From positions 4,504,277-4,568,276 of the forward strand of contig CM022669.1 in assembly GCA_012295275.1 (NCBI GenBank): a stretch of 64,000 nt of DNA, given 5' to 3'. The position numbers and the translations under genes were made by a program. Origin of the DNA: Chrysomallon squamiferum (Eukaryota; Mollusca; Gastropoda; Neomphalida; Peltospiridae). The notes under the pieces are model-generated. The model made no database searches. It was not told where the DNA came from and saw nothing but the letters and a program-made list of their open reading frames with translations. This document shows, piece by piece, positions 50,507 to 62,692 of this stretch; positions within the stretch are counted from its first letter, which is position 1, and each line of letters starts with the position of its first letter.

Positions 50507-52379
50507 TTCTGAAAATATAGTATCATTTGAAAAACAAATGAAAAATATTAAAATAATTATTTATATCTACTGATTAACTTATTATTTTATTATTCACCAT
50601 TCTTCCATGAAGATATCAGATAGAAATTAATTTACCACCATTAAAAAAATAATAATAATAATATTGAAAAAAATTAATATAGCTGGCAAATTTTTCTGTA
50701 CGCCTTAGTGACAGAGCAGTAACAATGTCACACTTGGGCTGGGGCCTCCAGCGAAGTAGGTAGTCATGTGACAAATCAGACATTTTGTATCAGACAAATA
50801 AAGCAGTGATGTGGACAAGACACTGGCACAGATAAACCAACCAGAAAACAAAAAAGATTTTACTAAGGAAGAAGGAGAGAAAAAAAAAAATAAAGACAAG
50901 AAATTAAAATAATAGAAAAAAAATATGTATAACTAGACCTATATAGTTTGTACACTCATGTGAAGGTGTCCTTGAAGATCCAAAAGATAAAAAAAAAAAA
51001 AAAAAAAAACATCAAATGGAAAAGAAATAAAAATAACCATTTGATTATTTCTGAGTCAGGATACCAAGATTTGAATGCTTGTCTTAAATGTTTGATTTTA
51101 AAAACAAAAATAATTAAATTACACTAAATAATGTTGAAGAAACTGTCATCATTTGTTTAACAAAATGTCAGTATATTTTAGTTTTAACAATTTTAGATAA
51201 TTACACAGGCTGCTGTTTGTGCCTGTAGTGACACAACTTAGAGGTCACAGTGCAATGAATTATAACACTACTGTGCCACATGTCCATCAGTTCATATATG
51301 TTTCTAATATGCAGTCAATATTTAAAGGATCAAAAATCTAAATTTTCTAGAAAGTTCTAAGACTGGTCAAATTTAGACTGTGGCTCATCACTAGTGTGAG
51401 CTAACAAAAATCTGTTTCATACTCCTTAACAGACTTCTTACACTGTAACCTATTTTCTGTTCCATCTAGTACAAAAAGACATGTTTATCAAACATCATGG
51501 TATGTGATGTCCTGCACATGGGGAAACAAAACAACAATTCTTTAATGCTAAATTAAAACAGCAAGTCATCTGAATAGCCATTCTCTCAACACTTGTCATT
51601 AAACAAAAAGAAAATCTTTTACTCCATTTCAATAAAATCTTTGTCTTTTATAAAAAAAAGTACAGAAATATAGTTCTTAAACCACCATTTATTTTCATTA
51701 AAGGTTTTACGACTGTGTAAAAGAAGAGCTATAAAAATCTGTGATTTACAGGTAAGGAATTTTTACAAACACAGAATGGTAATATCGTCTTTCAGGGACA
51801 CCACAGATGATCTGGTCATGTTGACATTAACAGGTTTTCTTTATGTCACATGTAACTGTGTCATTATAATGATATCTCCCCATCCTTATAATAACTGTAT
51901 TTCACAGCTTGGTGTCTGGTTTCAATCAACTCACAGCACTGCATGGTAAAACCTGGCCCTGGAATTGATCTTTATGGTCTGATGGAAAACTTCTGCATTT
52001 GAGTGAGATGCTTCATGCTGTAGACACAAAACTGAAGCTGGCTTCTCTTCTATTCAGAATTTTATTTTATTTTATTTTACTTTATTATTACTGTTATTAT
52101 TATTTATTATATTATTTATTTACATTTTTTTTTTTGATACCTAGCTGAGATATTTCAGATTATTTTATTTATTTGTTAGTTGAGAGGTATAATTAAAAGT
52201 GACAAAATATTTTTTGAAATGGAAATCAAACTGAAGGTGTGTTCTCTCTCACTAGGTAATTAATTTTACCAATATACTGAAAATAACTGAATAAAATGTC
52301 AGTCTGTCTGCCTGTCTCTCTGTACATCTGTGTGTCCTGTCTTTTCCTCTCTTTCTGTGTCTATTAGTCTATCATTCTA

Positions 52380-52620
52380 CATGTCAGTCTGTCTTCATAA
52401 AATATACATACATAAATACATATACACAAATACAAAAACACATAAAAACACACATATACAGACAGACACAAGATGCACACACAGAACAGATACCCAAACA
52501 CACACATACATACATACATACACACAAACACAAATGTCTGAATATTTTACACATATGCACACTCAATACAAACACAAAAAGTACATAGAAAATTACATAA
52601 ATACTCAGTCACATTGAGAA
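52380..52620. repeat. Degenerate (CATA)n / (CA)n tract
   Basis: ACATACATA and CACA units with interruptions over about 240 bp. Confidence 0.85.
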
Positions 52621-52854
52621 AATACTTTCCCTGACAAAACAAACAAACAAAATAAGAACAACTCCTCAAACAACAACAGAACAGTTTTCATCACTTTCAT
52701 CTGACACAGAAACGTGTCATAAAACTTCATTTTTATTATTATTCTGTTCATGCTGCAGCTATGACAGCGATGTTTACCTGTAGTCAATAACAGTAAAAGT
52801 GACTAAGGCAACAAAAACAACACAGTTCATGCTCTGCTGGTTCAGTGGTGTTCC

Positions 52855-53160
52855 CACTGTGTGTGCACACACACTATGTAACTTTTGACAACAATTTGTA
52901 ACATATAAGTGTGTGTAAACACTATGGGACTTTTGGCAACAGTTTGTAACATTTAATAAAACAAGTGTCAGTACACACTACTCAACAATAGGCAACACCT
53001 TGCATTTAATAAACTAATTGTGAGCACACACTATGTGACTTCTGAGAATATATACATTTGATATGTCACAGAATAATACTACTGTGACACATTGTTGACA
53101 TTTATTTGACAATAATTGTGAGTACACACTGTCTGATTTTAGGTATGTAGCATATGAACT
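52855..53160. repeat. Degenerate tandem array, unit about 65-75 bp
   Basis: About four units share GTGAGCACACACTATGTGAC, TTTTGGCAACAGTTTGTAAC and ATTTAATAAAACAAGTGT. Confidence 0.82.
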
Positions 53161-53304
53161 CATACTTCTGCATAAAGTATGATTTTTTTCAGTAGTTATA
53201 ACAAATAAGACTTGAAACTTAATCATAAAAAGAGTTACATATTGTTACTCCAAATCACACAATAAAAATGCTTCTTAAGGCTGTTTTGTCATTAAGGTAC
53301 ATAT

Positions 53305-53450
53305 CATAAACAATTCACATCTTATAGTTTTGTTACTGTATGTCAGTTAATGTGAATACTCCTTAACTTACATGCCCCACACAATTCATGTTCTAAAATT
53401 TTGTTACCGCAAGTCAGTTAGTGTGAATGCTCCTTAAAAACTGCTTTACT
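53305..53450. repeat. About 71-bp diverged tandem duplication
   Basis: ACAATTCACATCTTATAGTT with TTGTTACTGTATGTCAGTTA and TGTGAATACTCCTTAA recurs as ACAATTCATGTTCTAAAATT with TTGTTACCGCAAGTCAGTTA and TGTGAATGCTCCTTAA. Confidence 0.9.
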
Positions 53451-53718
53451 ATCACAATTCCTTAAGAAACATTTTATCTTTAGTGCATTTAGGTAAGTAA
53501 TAAAGATGGATGACAAAGCGATGATGACATATTTATTATCACACAAAAAGCTTTCACAAATCGGATTTATATTCGCTTTTTTTTAATAAAGTCTTCAGTA
53601 CACCACGGCTACTTATTACCAGTGGGTTTTCATCTGATCTCATCTGCTCCAGCTCAACAGGAGAAGGACTAAATCAAGATAAAAAAACGAGAATAACAAA
53701 CTGAGGTTTTTTATATGA

Positions 53719-53743
53719 AAAAAAAAAAAAAAAAAAAAAAAAA
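53719..53743. repeat. Poly(A) tract
   Basis: About 25 A. Confidence 0.9.
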
Positions 53744-54009
53744 TGAAACTAATATATTTTTTTAAAGTTTTCCAATATTTTTTTTTTTTATAGACATGAA
53801 TTAAAGATGATGGTGCATAAAAGTAAATAAAGATATCTTTGAATGCAGATATGTCTGAAATATGTTCTAGTTCTATAGTGTATTGTTTGTGTGATGTGTT
53901 TCCAGGAGCAGATCTCATGCAGATGCCTAAAGGGTTTGTGTAAGTGTATGAACGAATGAAAGTATTTTAATATAAAACAGATGTTAGGTTTCACCATCAT
54001 GATGTAAAG

Positions 54010-54030
54010 TGTGTGTGTTGTGTGTGTGTG

Positions 54031-54091
<61 letters not shown>

Positions 54092-54112
54092 ATGTGTGTC
54101 TGTGTGTGTGCA
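54010..54112. repeat. (GT)n microsatellite
   Basis: About 45 GT units with a few single-base interruptions. Confidence 0.96.
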
Positions 54113-54239
54113 TAGATTCAGATGTGTATGCATTTGGGATGTGATGATAAAATACTGTCAACACTCAAATGACACTCAATGAGTTTCTCTAACTGATTAG
54201 TAGCAGTTTTAAAAAAAAAAAATAAACCTTCCCAAAAAC

Positions 54240-54240
<1 letters not shown>

Positions 54241-54326
<86 letters not shown>
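54241..54326. repeat. (GA)n microsatellite
   Basis: About 42 GA units, (CU)n in the transcript, followed by AAAGA-type purine sequence to about 54470. Confidence 0.97.
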
Positions 54327-54328
<2 letters not shown>

Positions 54329-55264
54329 GAGGGAGAAATGGACAGAAAGAGAGAAAGACAGAAAACTAGAAACAGAAGAAAAAATAAAGATAGAAAGAAA
54401 GAAATAGACACAGATAAAAGTTACAGAGAGAGAGAGTAAGACAGAAAACCAGAAAGAGAAGAAAAAAAATACTTTTCAGTATTAGTCTATTAATATAAAA
54501 GTAGACAAAAGGAGGATAATTTTAGAATGGGAAATTGATGCAGATAAATCATCCAAAACCACAGGCAGTCAATTTGTACTTGAATTACCCAGAAAAAAAA
54601 TAGGAAGACAAATTTGTTCACAAAAAATAAAAAATGTCTAAATGTGTTAACTGTTCCTGTTACAAATTAGACACTTCAAACCGAACTCTGTGACACAAGT
54701 ATTAAATTCAGTGAAAATATTCAAAACTTTATTCATCAGGATTTGAAGATGTCCATCAAAAAAGCCAATAATTCTATCAAAATGCTGTCAATGATGTTTG
54801 AGATTGGGGGTTTTTGCAGACATCAAATCTGTGGTCACCTCATCAATTCTTAATAAAAATTAGAGTATTAAAGGAAATGTAGAAGAAAAAGTTAGGAAAG
54901 AAAACAGAAAAAAAATCCCATTGAAATAAAAAAAAAAAAAAAAAAAAGGAAAAGAAAAAGATTTTTTTTTTTTTTTTTTAAATGAGGACGAAAAAAAAAA
55001 GGAAAGAAAATATGTTTACAGAGTGAAAAATCAACTTTTTTTTCAAACAACTCAATACATGTGTACAGACAGACAGCAAAAAGCTGTAAATAATTTTTTT
55101 TATTTTTTTTTATTTTTTTGTATTTGAGAAATGGAGTGACTCTTCAATCAGTTTGCACATTAACATCCCAAGTTTTGTCAGATGAAACAAAGTCACATGA
55201 CATCTCTACACACAACAGTTCTGTTAGCTGAACAGAAATCTCACCCTCCAGGATCTATTTCTTG

Positions 55265-55760
55265 TGAACCAAACACATGCTGGGTGTCAAATTTAGATCT
55301 TATTTTCAGAGAGTAATAAAACAAACAAAAAAATGAAATATCAATATATAATCTATTTTAAAAAATAGAATTCACATGTAGGAATACTTGGTTAAAAAAG
55401 AATAAAATACCTGTTTTATTTTGGGGAGAAGAATAATGACAATTTGAATGGTATATGCTTGAATGGCCTAATGATATAAACTTCATGTCTTATTTTAGAG
55501 GTTAAAAAAAAAAACCACACTTATTACAGATATTACATCTATTTACAAAAATAGAATTCTCATATAGGAATACTTTACCTAAAAAAAAAAAAATTCCTAT
55601 TTTATTTTTGGAAGAAAAATTAAGCCATTTTAAATTTAATATGCTTGAAAGACCACGTGATAAAAAGTTCAAGTCTAATTTTAGGGTACACAAAATTCAG
55701 TTATTTGTTTTTCAAAAGATATACACAGCGCAGACATACCTAATTTTATTCCCAATATGA
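55265..55760. repeat. Degenerate tandem array, unit about 186 bp
   Basis: The two clearest copies start at about 55351 and 55537 and share ATAGAATTC(A/T)CAT(G/A)TAGGAAT, CTATTTTATTTTTGG variants, ATATGCTTGAA(T/A)G and a TTCAAGTCTAATTTTAGGG-like end. Partial copies precede and follow. Confidence 0.85.
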
Positions 55761-57030
55761 ACTTTTCTTTCAGTCTGTTTTGAGAAATAGAAATCTTTTT
55801 TATGTTGGGTTTTAATTTTGTAAATATGAGTGATGTTCTTGGTGTGATTTGTCTGAAGAGTAAAATCAGACAGAGAAAGAAGAAGGAAAAAAAGACTTTA
55901 TTGACACTGTACTCCAAGTATTTTTAATCTACAGTTATATCAGACATGTTAGGGCATGGAAAAATCATGGACATGAAATGGATGTGTTTTGATACTATAA
56001 GGAATACCTTCACTGAAGCAAAAAATATCCATTTTGAAGTTTTCTATTTTTTTTTTTAATTCTTCATTTTAAAATGTGCTTAATTCTGAAGTATTAAGCA
56101 AAAAGATGCAACATTCCTTATTTTATTTACCCATTTTGTGGTGGAAAGTCAAGCAAATTACGCTGGTAATACCAAACAATGTAGAAGACTTGTGTGTATT
56201 TGAAATGAATAGTTTATCTTACTTCTGTGAGTCTTGTGCTTATTTGATACACTTGCTAGACAAAATTATGGATGTTTAGTTGCAGCCATTAAGTTTAGTT
56301 GACGCTTATTTTCCATCAGTGAAAGAATATGTAATCACTCAAAGTTGCATATATCTCAGAAACTAAGTTATATAATAGAAATCTGGGGTTTTTTTTGTAT
56401 TTTGAACATCATGTTTCTCTTCATTTAGCTAAATAATAACACAATGCACATTATTTCAGAAGCTGGTGCTTGAACATGTAATTCTGTATCACACATGACT
56501 GAAATATATGACATATATACATAATCTGAAAGAGTAAAAATATGAGACAAATGTGGTTGTATAAATCTGCAAACAAATATCTAAGTATTTTGTTTTGAAG
56601 TTGTTGTTTTTTTCTTTTTAAAAAGCTATGAAGATTTGATCCCACCAAAATTTCAAAGACTTGTGCACTTGGGTTTTGATTTCATGTTCTTACTGATGTC
56701 ACCAGTTTGAGTGAGCTATCCCAGTTTGCAATGCAGCACAACCATTTTGCTTTTCTGTATTGTGAGTGTTAACATGGCAACAAGTGGATGATTGTCTAAG
56801 TTTGTCAGAGCAAAATGGCAGATATATGCTTGGCATAAGAATGTGATGTTACAAGAAAATAACCAAATGAGAGTTTAACTGGGGCGAAAAAATAATAATA
56901 AAATGAAAAATAATCACCTACTATGAACAGTATCTGATAATAAAATATACAAACTGGGTTTAAGTTCAGATTTTAACTTCACACTGGACAGTTCCTTCCT
57001 TTTTTTATTTGTCTAATATATTTTTAATAT

Positions 57031-57031
<1 letters not shown>

Positions 57032-57081
<50 letters not shown>

Positions 57082-57107
57082 ATTATTATTATTATTATTA
57101 TTATTTT
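57032..57107. repeat. (GTT)n-(ATT)n microsatellite
   Basis: About 16 GTT units changing to about 9 ATT units. It lies at the left edge of the 1.6-kb duplication and was probably involved in its formation. Confidence 0.96.
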
Positions 57108-57907
57108 GTTTTATTGTTTTTTTAATGAAAAGTACAATAAACATCAGCAATATGAAGCTTGTAATTACATTTATTATTGTCATTTTAGAAAGGGGGTTTC
57201 TGTTAGTGCATTTCAAGTGTGGGACCTATAGATCAGATGTACTGAGGAAACAGATTCAGTGAGTACAGTGTGTTTGAAGAGAAAGACAAACACAGCATTC
57301 CATGTTATTAAAGGATAAAAAGTTTCTAAAAATCAATGTAAATAGTACATTCCACTTGAGTGTGAGAGTGAAGAGAGTACAGACATATTACATTTTCAAC
57401 TGAAAAGGTCACAGATCATAAGATCAATATTCAACAAATGAGAAATTTCCCGTTCCAAAAAGTTCTACCTGATTGATTTATCAAAAGAAATGTTATGTGG
57501 GGTTTTTTATGTTTGGGGATGAAAAAGCTTGTAACTCGTGACATCTCTGTGAAATTAATGGTTAAAGGATCAATTCTTTTCACTGTCACCACTGTATTAT
57601 TTTCCATTCAAACCAATACTATGTTGAATCAAAGTCTTTAGCATATGTTTTTCCTATTTAACTCGACATGACTTTAAAACAACAGTACCAGAATAAATTT
57701 ATAGCACTGATTTAATGTTATATAATGTTTCATAATCATTAAATTATATTCACTTATTCATCTAACTGTCACTAGTGAACATTCATTCATTTACATTATA
57801 CTAAAGTTGGCTGAATTGAAAATAAAACAAGAGGAAAATATTTTTTAATGCAATGCTTTCTTATGTATAAATATATAAATTTATAGATAGATAGCTAGAT
57901 AGCTAGC

Positions 57908-57939
<32 letters not shown>

Positions 57940-58702
57940 AAGACAGATAGTTAGATAGTTAACTTCAGCACAAACAGAAACTGATATAATGAACAGCAAC
58001 CACTGCATGACCTTGACATTATATCCTAATTTGAATGTCAGGTGTTATTCCTTTTATGAATGGATAATTGAATGAATGTTTGACACCACCAAACCAGACA
58101 GAACTCATCTTGTATTAGATTACACTCCACTTTATTCTTAATAAAAACAAAAAATTAAAAGAAAAAATTTGAAGAAGAAAGAACTGAACAGTATAAAACT
58201 ACGTAAGTAATTTGTTGAAAATAAAAATAAATACTTGTGTACAGCTGTGTACCACACTCTTTGTATTTGTGGAAAAAAACCCACCACCTCTGTAACTTAC
58301 TGTAAAATATAATCTAAATACTGTCAGTTTGAAAGTTTAATACAAAATGGAACAGAATTTGTTTGTAGAAATTTAAATTTAAAAAAAAAAAAAAAAATTA
58401 AAAATGTGAATTTTGTGTCACTAGCTAATGGAAATAAAAAAATTGTTAAGTCTCATTAAAAGTTTTAATTAGCAGTGCATTAATTAAATATCAATATGGC
58501 TGAGAGATACAAAATGGTAATTAAGAAACTGAATTTTCCAGTTAGGAGGTTTGATCCAAAGATCCTGGATTCCTAATATCCACATTCTTCAGCAAGACTT
58601 CCTTCAGATTCACTTTCTAAACAACAGAAAAGCATAATGTCATGCGACTGTCGTGAGTCACTAGTCAGATTGGGAAATTGATTTCTGTAATGGGGACGTG
58701 TT
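57093..58702. repeat. 1.6-kb tandem duplication, copy 1
   Basis: From the (ATT)n edge to ...AATGGGGACGTGTT at 58702. Landmarks shared with copy 2 include AAGTACAATAAACATCA, GAAAGGGGGTTTCTG, CATTCCATGTTATTAAAGGA, a (GATA)n block (57887-57945), and the SINE-like segment. Similarity to copy 2 is high, by eye around 95%. It contains no credible gene; a 76-codon ORF at its start is partly microsatellite. Confidence 0.95.
58490..58625 (+). mobile_element. tRNA-derived SINE-like sequence, copy in duplication 1
   Basis: It has an A-box-like TGGCTGAGAG at 58497 and a B-box-like GGTTTGATCC at 58548, spaced as in tRNA-derived SINE heads. The sequence after the B box (GATCCTGGATTCCTAATATC) resembles neither a known tRNA 3' half nor a tail I recognise. 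No flanking duplication was identified. Confidence 0.5.
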
Positions 58703-60300
58703 CAATTGTTATTATTATTTTGTTTTATTGTTTTTTTATGAAAAGTACAATAAACATCATCAATATGAAGCTTGTAATTACATTTATTATTGTCATTTTA
58801 GAAAGGGGGTTTCTGGTAGTGTATTTCAAGTGTGGGACCTATAGATCAGAGGTACTGAGGAAACAGATTCAGTGAGTACAGTGTGTTTGAAGAGAAAGAC
58901 AAACACAGCATTCCATGTTATTAAAGGATAAAAAGTTTCTAAAAATCAATGTAAATAGTACATTCCACTTGAGTGTGAGAGTGAAGAGAGTACAGACATA
59001 TTACATTTTCAACTGAAAGGGTCACAGATCATAAGATCAATATTCAACAAATGAGAAATTTCCTGTTCCAAAAAGTTCTCCATGATTGATTTATCAAAAG
59101 AAATGTTATGTGGGTTTTTTTATGTTTGTGGAAGAAAAAGCTTGTAACTCGTGACATCTCTGTGAAATTAATGGTTAAAGGATCAATTCTTTTCACTGTC
59201 ACCACTGTATTATTTTCCATTCAAACCAATACTATATTGAATCAAAGTCTTTAGCATGTTTTTTCCTATTTAACTTGACATGACTTTAAAACAACAGTAT
59301 CAGAATAAATTTATAGCACTGATTTAATGTTATATAATGTTTTATAATCATTAAATTATATTCACTTATTCATCTAACTGTCACTAGTGAACATTCATTC
59401 ATTTACATTATACTAAAGTTGGCTGAATTGAAAATAAAACAAGAGGAAAATATTTTTTTAATGCAATGCTTTCTTGTGTATAAATATATAAATTTATACT
59501 CAGAGACACACTGATAGATAGATAGATAGATAAATAGATGGACAGATAGATAGATAGAAAGACAGATAGTTAGATAGTTAACTTCAGCACAAACAAAAAC
59601 TGATATAACGAACAGCAACCACTGCATGACCTTGACATTATATCCTAATTTGAATGTCAGGTGTTATTCCTTTTATGAATGGATAATTGAATGAATGTTT
59701 GACACCACCAAACCAGACAGAACTCATCTTGTATTAGATTACACTCCACTTTATTGTTAATAAAAACAAAAAATTAAAAGAAAAAATTTGAAGAAGAAAG
59801 AACTGAACAGTATAAAACTACGTAAGTAATTTGTTGAAAATAAAAATAAATACTTGTGTACAGCTGTGTACCACACTCTTTGTATTTGTGAAAAAAAACC
59901 CACCACCTCTGTCATTTACTGTAAAATATAATCTAAATACTGTCAGTTTAAAAGTTTTATACAACATGGAACAGAAATTTTTTGTAGAAATTTAAATTAA
60001 AAAAAAAAAAAAAAATTAAAAATGCTAATAGAGTTAAAAAATTGTTAAGTCTCATTAAAAGTTTTAATTAGCAGTGCATTAATTATATATCTGTTGGCTG
60101 AGCGATACAGAATGGTAATTAAGAAACTGAATTTTCCAGTTAGGAGGTTTGATCCAGAGATCTTGGATTCCTAATATCCACACTCTTCAGCAAGACTTCC
60201 TTCATATTCACTTTCTAAACAACAGAAAAGCATACTGTCATGCAACTGTCATGAGTCACTAGTCAGACTGGGAAATTGATTTCTGTAATGGGGACGTGTT
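58703..60300. repeat. 1.6-kb tandem duplication, copy 2
   Basis: Head-to-tail copy of the preceding segment, starting CAATTGTTATTATTATTTTG and ending ...GGGGACGTGTT at 60300. Differences are mainly in microsatellites (shorter ATT run, rearranged GATA block near 59513), plus a small deletion near 60025 relative to copy 1. Confidence 0.95.
60088..60223 (+). mobile_element. tRNA-derived SINE-like sequence, copy in duplication 2
   Basis: Same sequence as at 58490-58625, carried along by the tandem duplication. A-box-like TGGCTGAGCG at 60095 and B-box-like GGTTTGATCC at 60146. Confidence 0.5.
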
Positions 60301-60440
60301 GGAATGGGAAAATACCAATAAACTCAGTGTTGAAGACTGATATCAGTCATGGAACAAATATCAGTCAGAATTGGAAAATATCTAATACGACCAGTGTTAA
60401 GGATTAATTGATATCTGTCATGGGATACCAGCTTGGTGAA
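60265..60440. repeat. Degenerate short tandem array next to duplication
   Basis: Phrases TTGGAATGGGAAAATACC, TTGGAAAATATCTAATACG and GGGAAATTGATTTCTGTAATGG, each followed by (A/C)CAGTGTTAA(G)GA(C)T and a TGATATC(A)GTCATGG variant, suggest three decayed units of about 60 bp. Confidence 0.6.
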
Positions 60441-60714
60441 TCTGCTCCTAAGGATTGATCAAGAAACCTGTCATTCCTCACGATGATGCTAACCACTGTT
60501 CACACGCAGCCCCAGTGTGTGAGTGTTGAAAATGACAGTGTGTCGATGATAAACGTATATTTGTCAATATGGCTAACTGCTACAATTCTGATTGGATGAC
60601 AGCCATGAAATTAAGTCTGATTTCATTACTTCAGCATCTAAAGTCATTCTGTTGGCAAATAGCATGTCAGTATGTGTAGGCTTATGTGAGTGATGGCTTC
60701 AAAATCATGTATAC

Positions 60715-60790
60715 ATGTGTGTGTTTGTATGTGTGTGTATGTGTGCGTGGGTTTGTTAGTGTGTCTGACTGTGTGTGTGTATATCTATAT
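60715..60790. repeat. (GT)n degenerate tract
   Basis: GTGT/GTAT units with interruptions. Confidence 0.88.
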
Positions 60791-60837
60791 GTATTTGTGA
60801 GATATATTTCCTTGTTTAAAAAACATATACATATTAT

Positions 60838-60911
60838 TAAAATTATAATAATAATAATAATAATATTAATAATAATAATATTAATATTAATAATAATAAT
60901 AATAATATTAA

Positions 60912-60955
<44 letters not shown>

Positions 60956-60970
60956 TTTATAATTAAATAA
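60838..60970. repeat. (AAT)n microsatellite near exon A donor
   Basis: AAT/AATATT units over about 130 bp. It lies about 55 bp downstream of the exon A donor in transcript sense. Confidence 0.95.
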
Positions 60971-61024
60971 TGAAATAAATAAAGAAAGAATAAAAAGAGA
61001 GAAAACTGTGACAATCAAACTTAC

Positions 61025-61126
61025 CTGATTTGGAATGGGCTTTTGAAAGGTTCATTTCTTTCTAGAATGCTCTGAGCTTGTAGAACTAACAATTTTCCAA
61101 TTCCAGAAATAATGCCAAGAAGATTC
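61025..61126 (-). CDS. FOCAD: FOCAD (focadhesin) internal exon A, N-terminal HEAT/ARM region
   Basis: Internal coding exon of 102 nt on the minus strand. It is preceded by ...ATTATTCACAG and followed by GTAAG. Only one frame is open: one nucleotide completes an upstream codon, then 33 codons, then AG. The peptide begins NLLGIISGIGKLLVLQAQ and ends FKSPFQIR, with the last Arg codon split across the junction. It corresponds to roughly residues 97-131 of human focadhesin as I remember it (...NTHGLIKAIMHLLQMQ... to ...IYTIR). Focadhesin is a large cytoplasmic alpha-solenoid protein of about 1,800 residues in human. It is reported at focal adhesions with vinculin and as a partner stabilising the SKI mRNA-surveillance complex. 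The helical, Leu/Ile-rich character fits a HEAT-like repeat. The downstream exon lies 54.5 kb away. The identification rests on remembered homology plus perfect splice phasing with exon B. Confidence 0.88.
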
Positions 61127-61129
61127 CTG

Positions 61130-61130
<1 letters not shown>

Positions 61131-61162
<32 letters not shown>
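61131..61162. repeat. (AAT)n microsatellite forming exon A acceptor tract
   Basis: Pure AAT run directly abutting the exon A acceptor; in the transcript (ATT)n leads into CACAG. Confidence 0.95.
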
Positions 61163-61295
61163 GTAATAAAATTGCAGTAGCAAAAGTAATAATAAAAACA
61201 ACCAGAACAATAATAATAATAGCAGTAATAGTAGTAATGATGAAATAATAATAATAATGATTATAATGATGATGATGATGATAAAAATAAGAAGA
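61163..61295. repeat. Degenerate AAT/ATG/AGA trinucleotide field
   Basis: Continuation of the triplet-rich sequence upstream of exon A in transcript sense, with GATGATGATG and GAAGAAGAA runs. Confidence 0.85.
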
Positions 61296-61384
61296 AGAAA
61301 TAAAAACATTCTTGCTTAAAACAGTATATATTTTTATAACCTTTTTACTTCAGTATTTATTTATGTTTTTATTAGAACATTCAT

Positions 61385-61560
61385 GCATGCATGCATCTCT
61401 GTGTATATATTAGTGTGTGTGTATATGTATATATATATACAATGTGGGGATATGTATATATGCATGCAAAGGTATGTGCACATGTGTGTGTTTCTGTAAT
61501 TATGTATGTGTGTAGGTATGTGTGTTTGTGTGGCTGTGACTGTGTGTGTTTGATTCTAGG
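61385..61560. repeat. CATG/GTAT/GT-rich degenerate tract
   Basis: CATGCATGCATGCATC at 61384 followed by GTGTATAT-type sequence. Confidence 0.8.
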
Positions 61561-62044
61561 AAGGAGTGTTTATGTATTTATACATATGAACACACATAAA
61601 ACTACTTTAACCATGGCATATGTAAATAATATAAAATGTTTGTAAAACAGCTCAGGGTTAAACTTGGTGGCAACCTCACTCACAGGTATTAAGTCTTATT
61701 GCTAACAATAAACTGTTTATTGCTATCACCGGCCATGTCTACGAGCTTTATTTCCATCCTGCAATTTCATTATCACAACAATAAACACACAACACAAACC
61801 TTACACCCCAACACACACCAGAGACATAACCTACAATTAATGGTGCTAAAATGCTATTCTTCAGATGTATTTATATCAACCAGTTGTTCTTGTTATTAAA
61901 TGGAAAGGATTTTGACCGCACGCAACTAATCTGTTTTTATTCCTTGCATTTGAAAATAAGAAAGAGGACAAAAAAGATCATGAGAGACTTCTGGATGTTG
62001 TTGCTTTTAATTAAAGATGGCAGACACAGAGCTATTGTATTTAG

Positions 62045-62215
62045 TTGTTATTCATTCGTTACTTCATTCATGTAATTCATTCACTCATTTACTTATTAAA
62101 TCATTTACTGCTTCATTCGGTTATTCATTCTCTAATGTATTTAACTAATCACTCATTTCTTCATACACTTATTCATTTATTTATTTACCCAAACATTAAT
62201 TCATTAAATTCTTCC
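62045..62215. repeat. Degenerate (ATTC/ACTC)n array
   Basis: CATTCATTCA, CATTCACTCATTTACTTA and related tetramers with a loose higher-order period. Confidence 0.8.
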
Positions 62216-62634
62216 TATAAAATAAAATTCATTCATCACTATGTTTAGTAATGAAATGAATTTAACTAATATGATTTCTCCTGAGACATAAAGTTTCTTA
62301 TGTTTTATCATCTTCATATTTTTGTTTATCTTGAAATTCTAGCACACACATTTTACTGCAGTAATTAAAATTAAAAAAAACACCTACAAAACAATAAATA
62401 GTTTCCAGTTTTACAAAATAAATCTACATAAACTGATTATACTTAGATAAATCTTGCTCATTTTGTATGATGGCAAAAACAAGGATGCAATATTAAACAA
62501 CTTTTGTTCATAATTAAAATGAAAACAATAATTACTGTGAAATGAATAGGAAAAATATTTTTCAGGAACTGTATCAGAATTTGTCTGATATCTGTTTCTA
62601 ATTTTTAATATCTAAAAATAAATAAACAAAAAAG

Positions 62635-62692
62635 TAAGAAAGATAGAAAGAAAGAAAAAAGAAAGAAAAAAAAAAGAAAGAAAGAAAAATTA
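62635..62692. repeat. (AAAG)n tract
   Basis: AAAG units with AAA interruptions. Confidence 0.9.

Noticed and set aside
61683-61757. Minus-strand segment with an ATTGCAG acceptor-like and GTGAGTG donor-like border
   Set aside because: All three frames contain stop codons, so it cannot be an internal coding exon.
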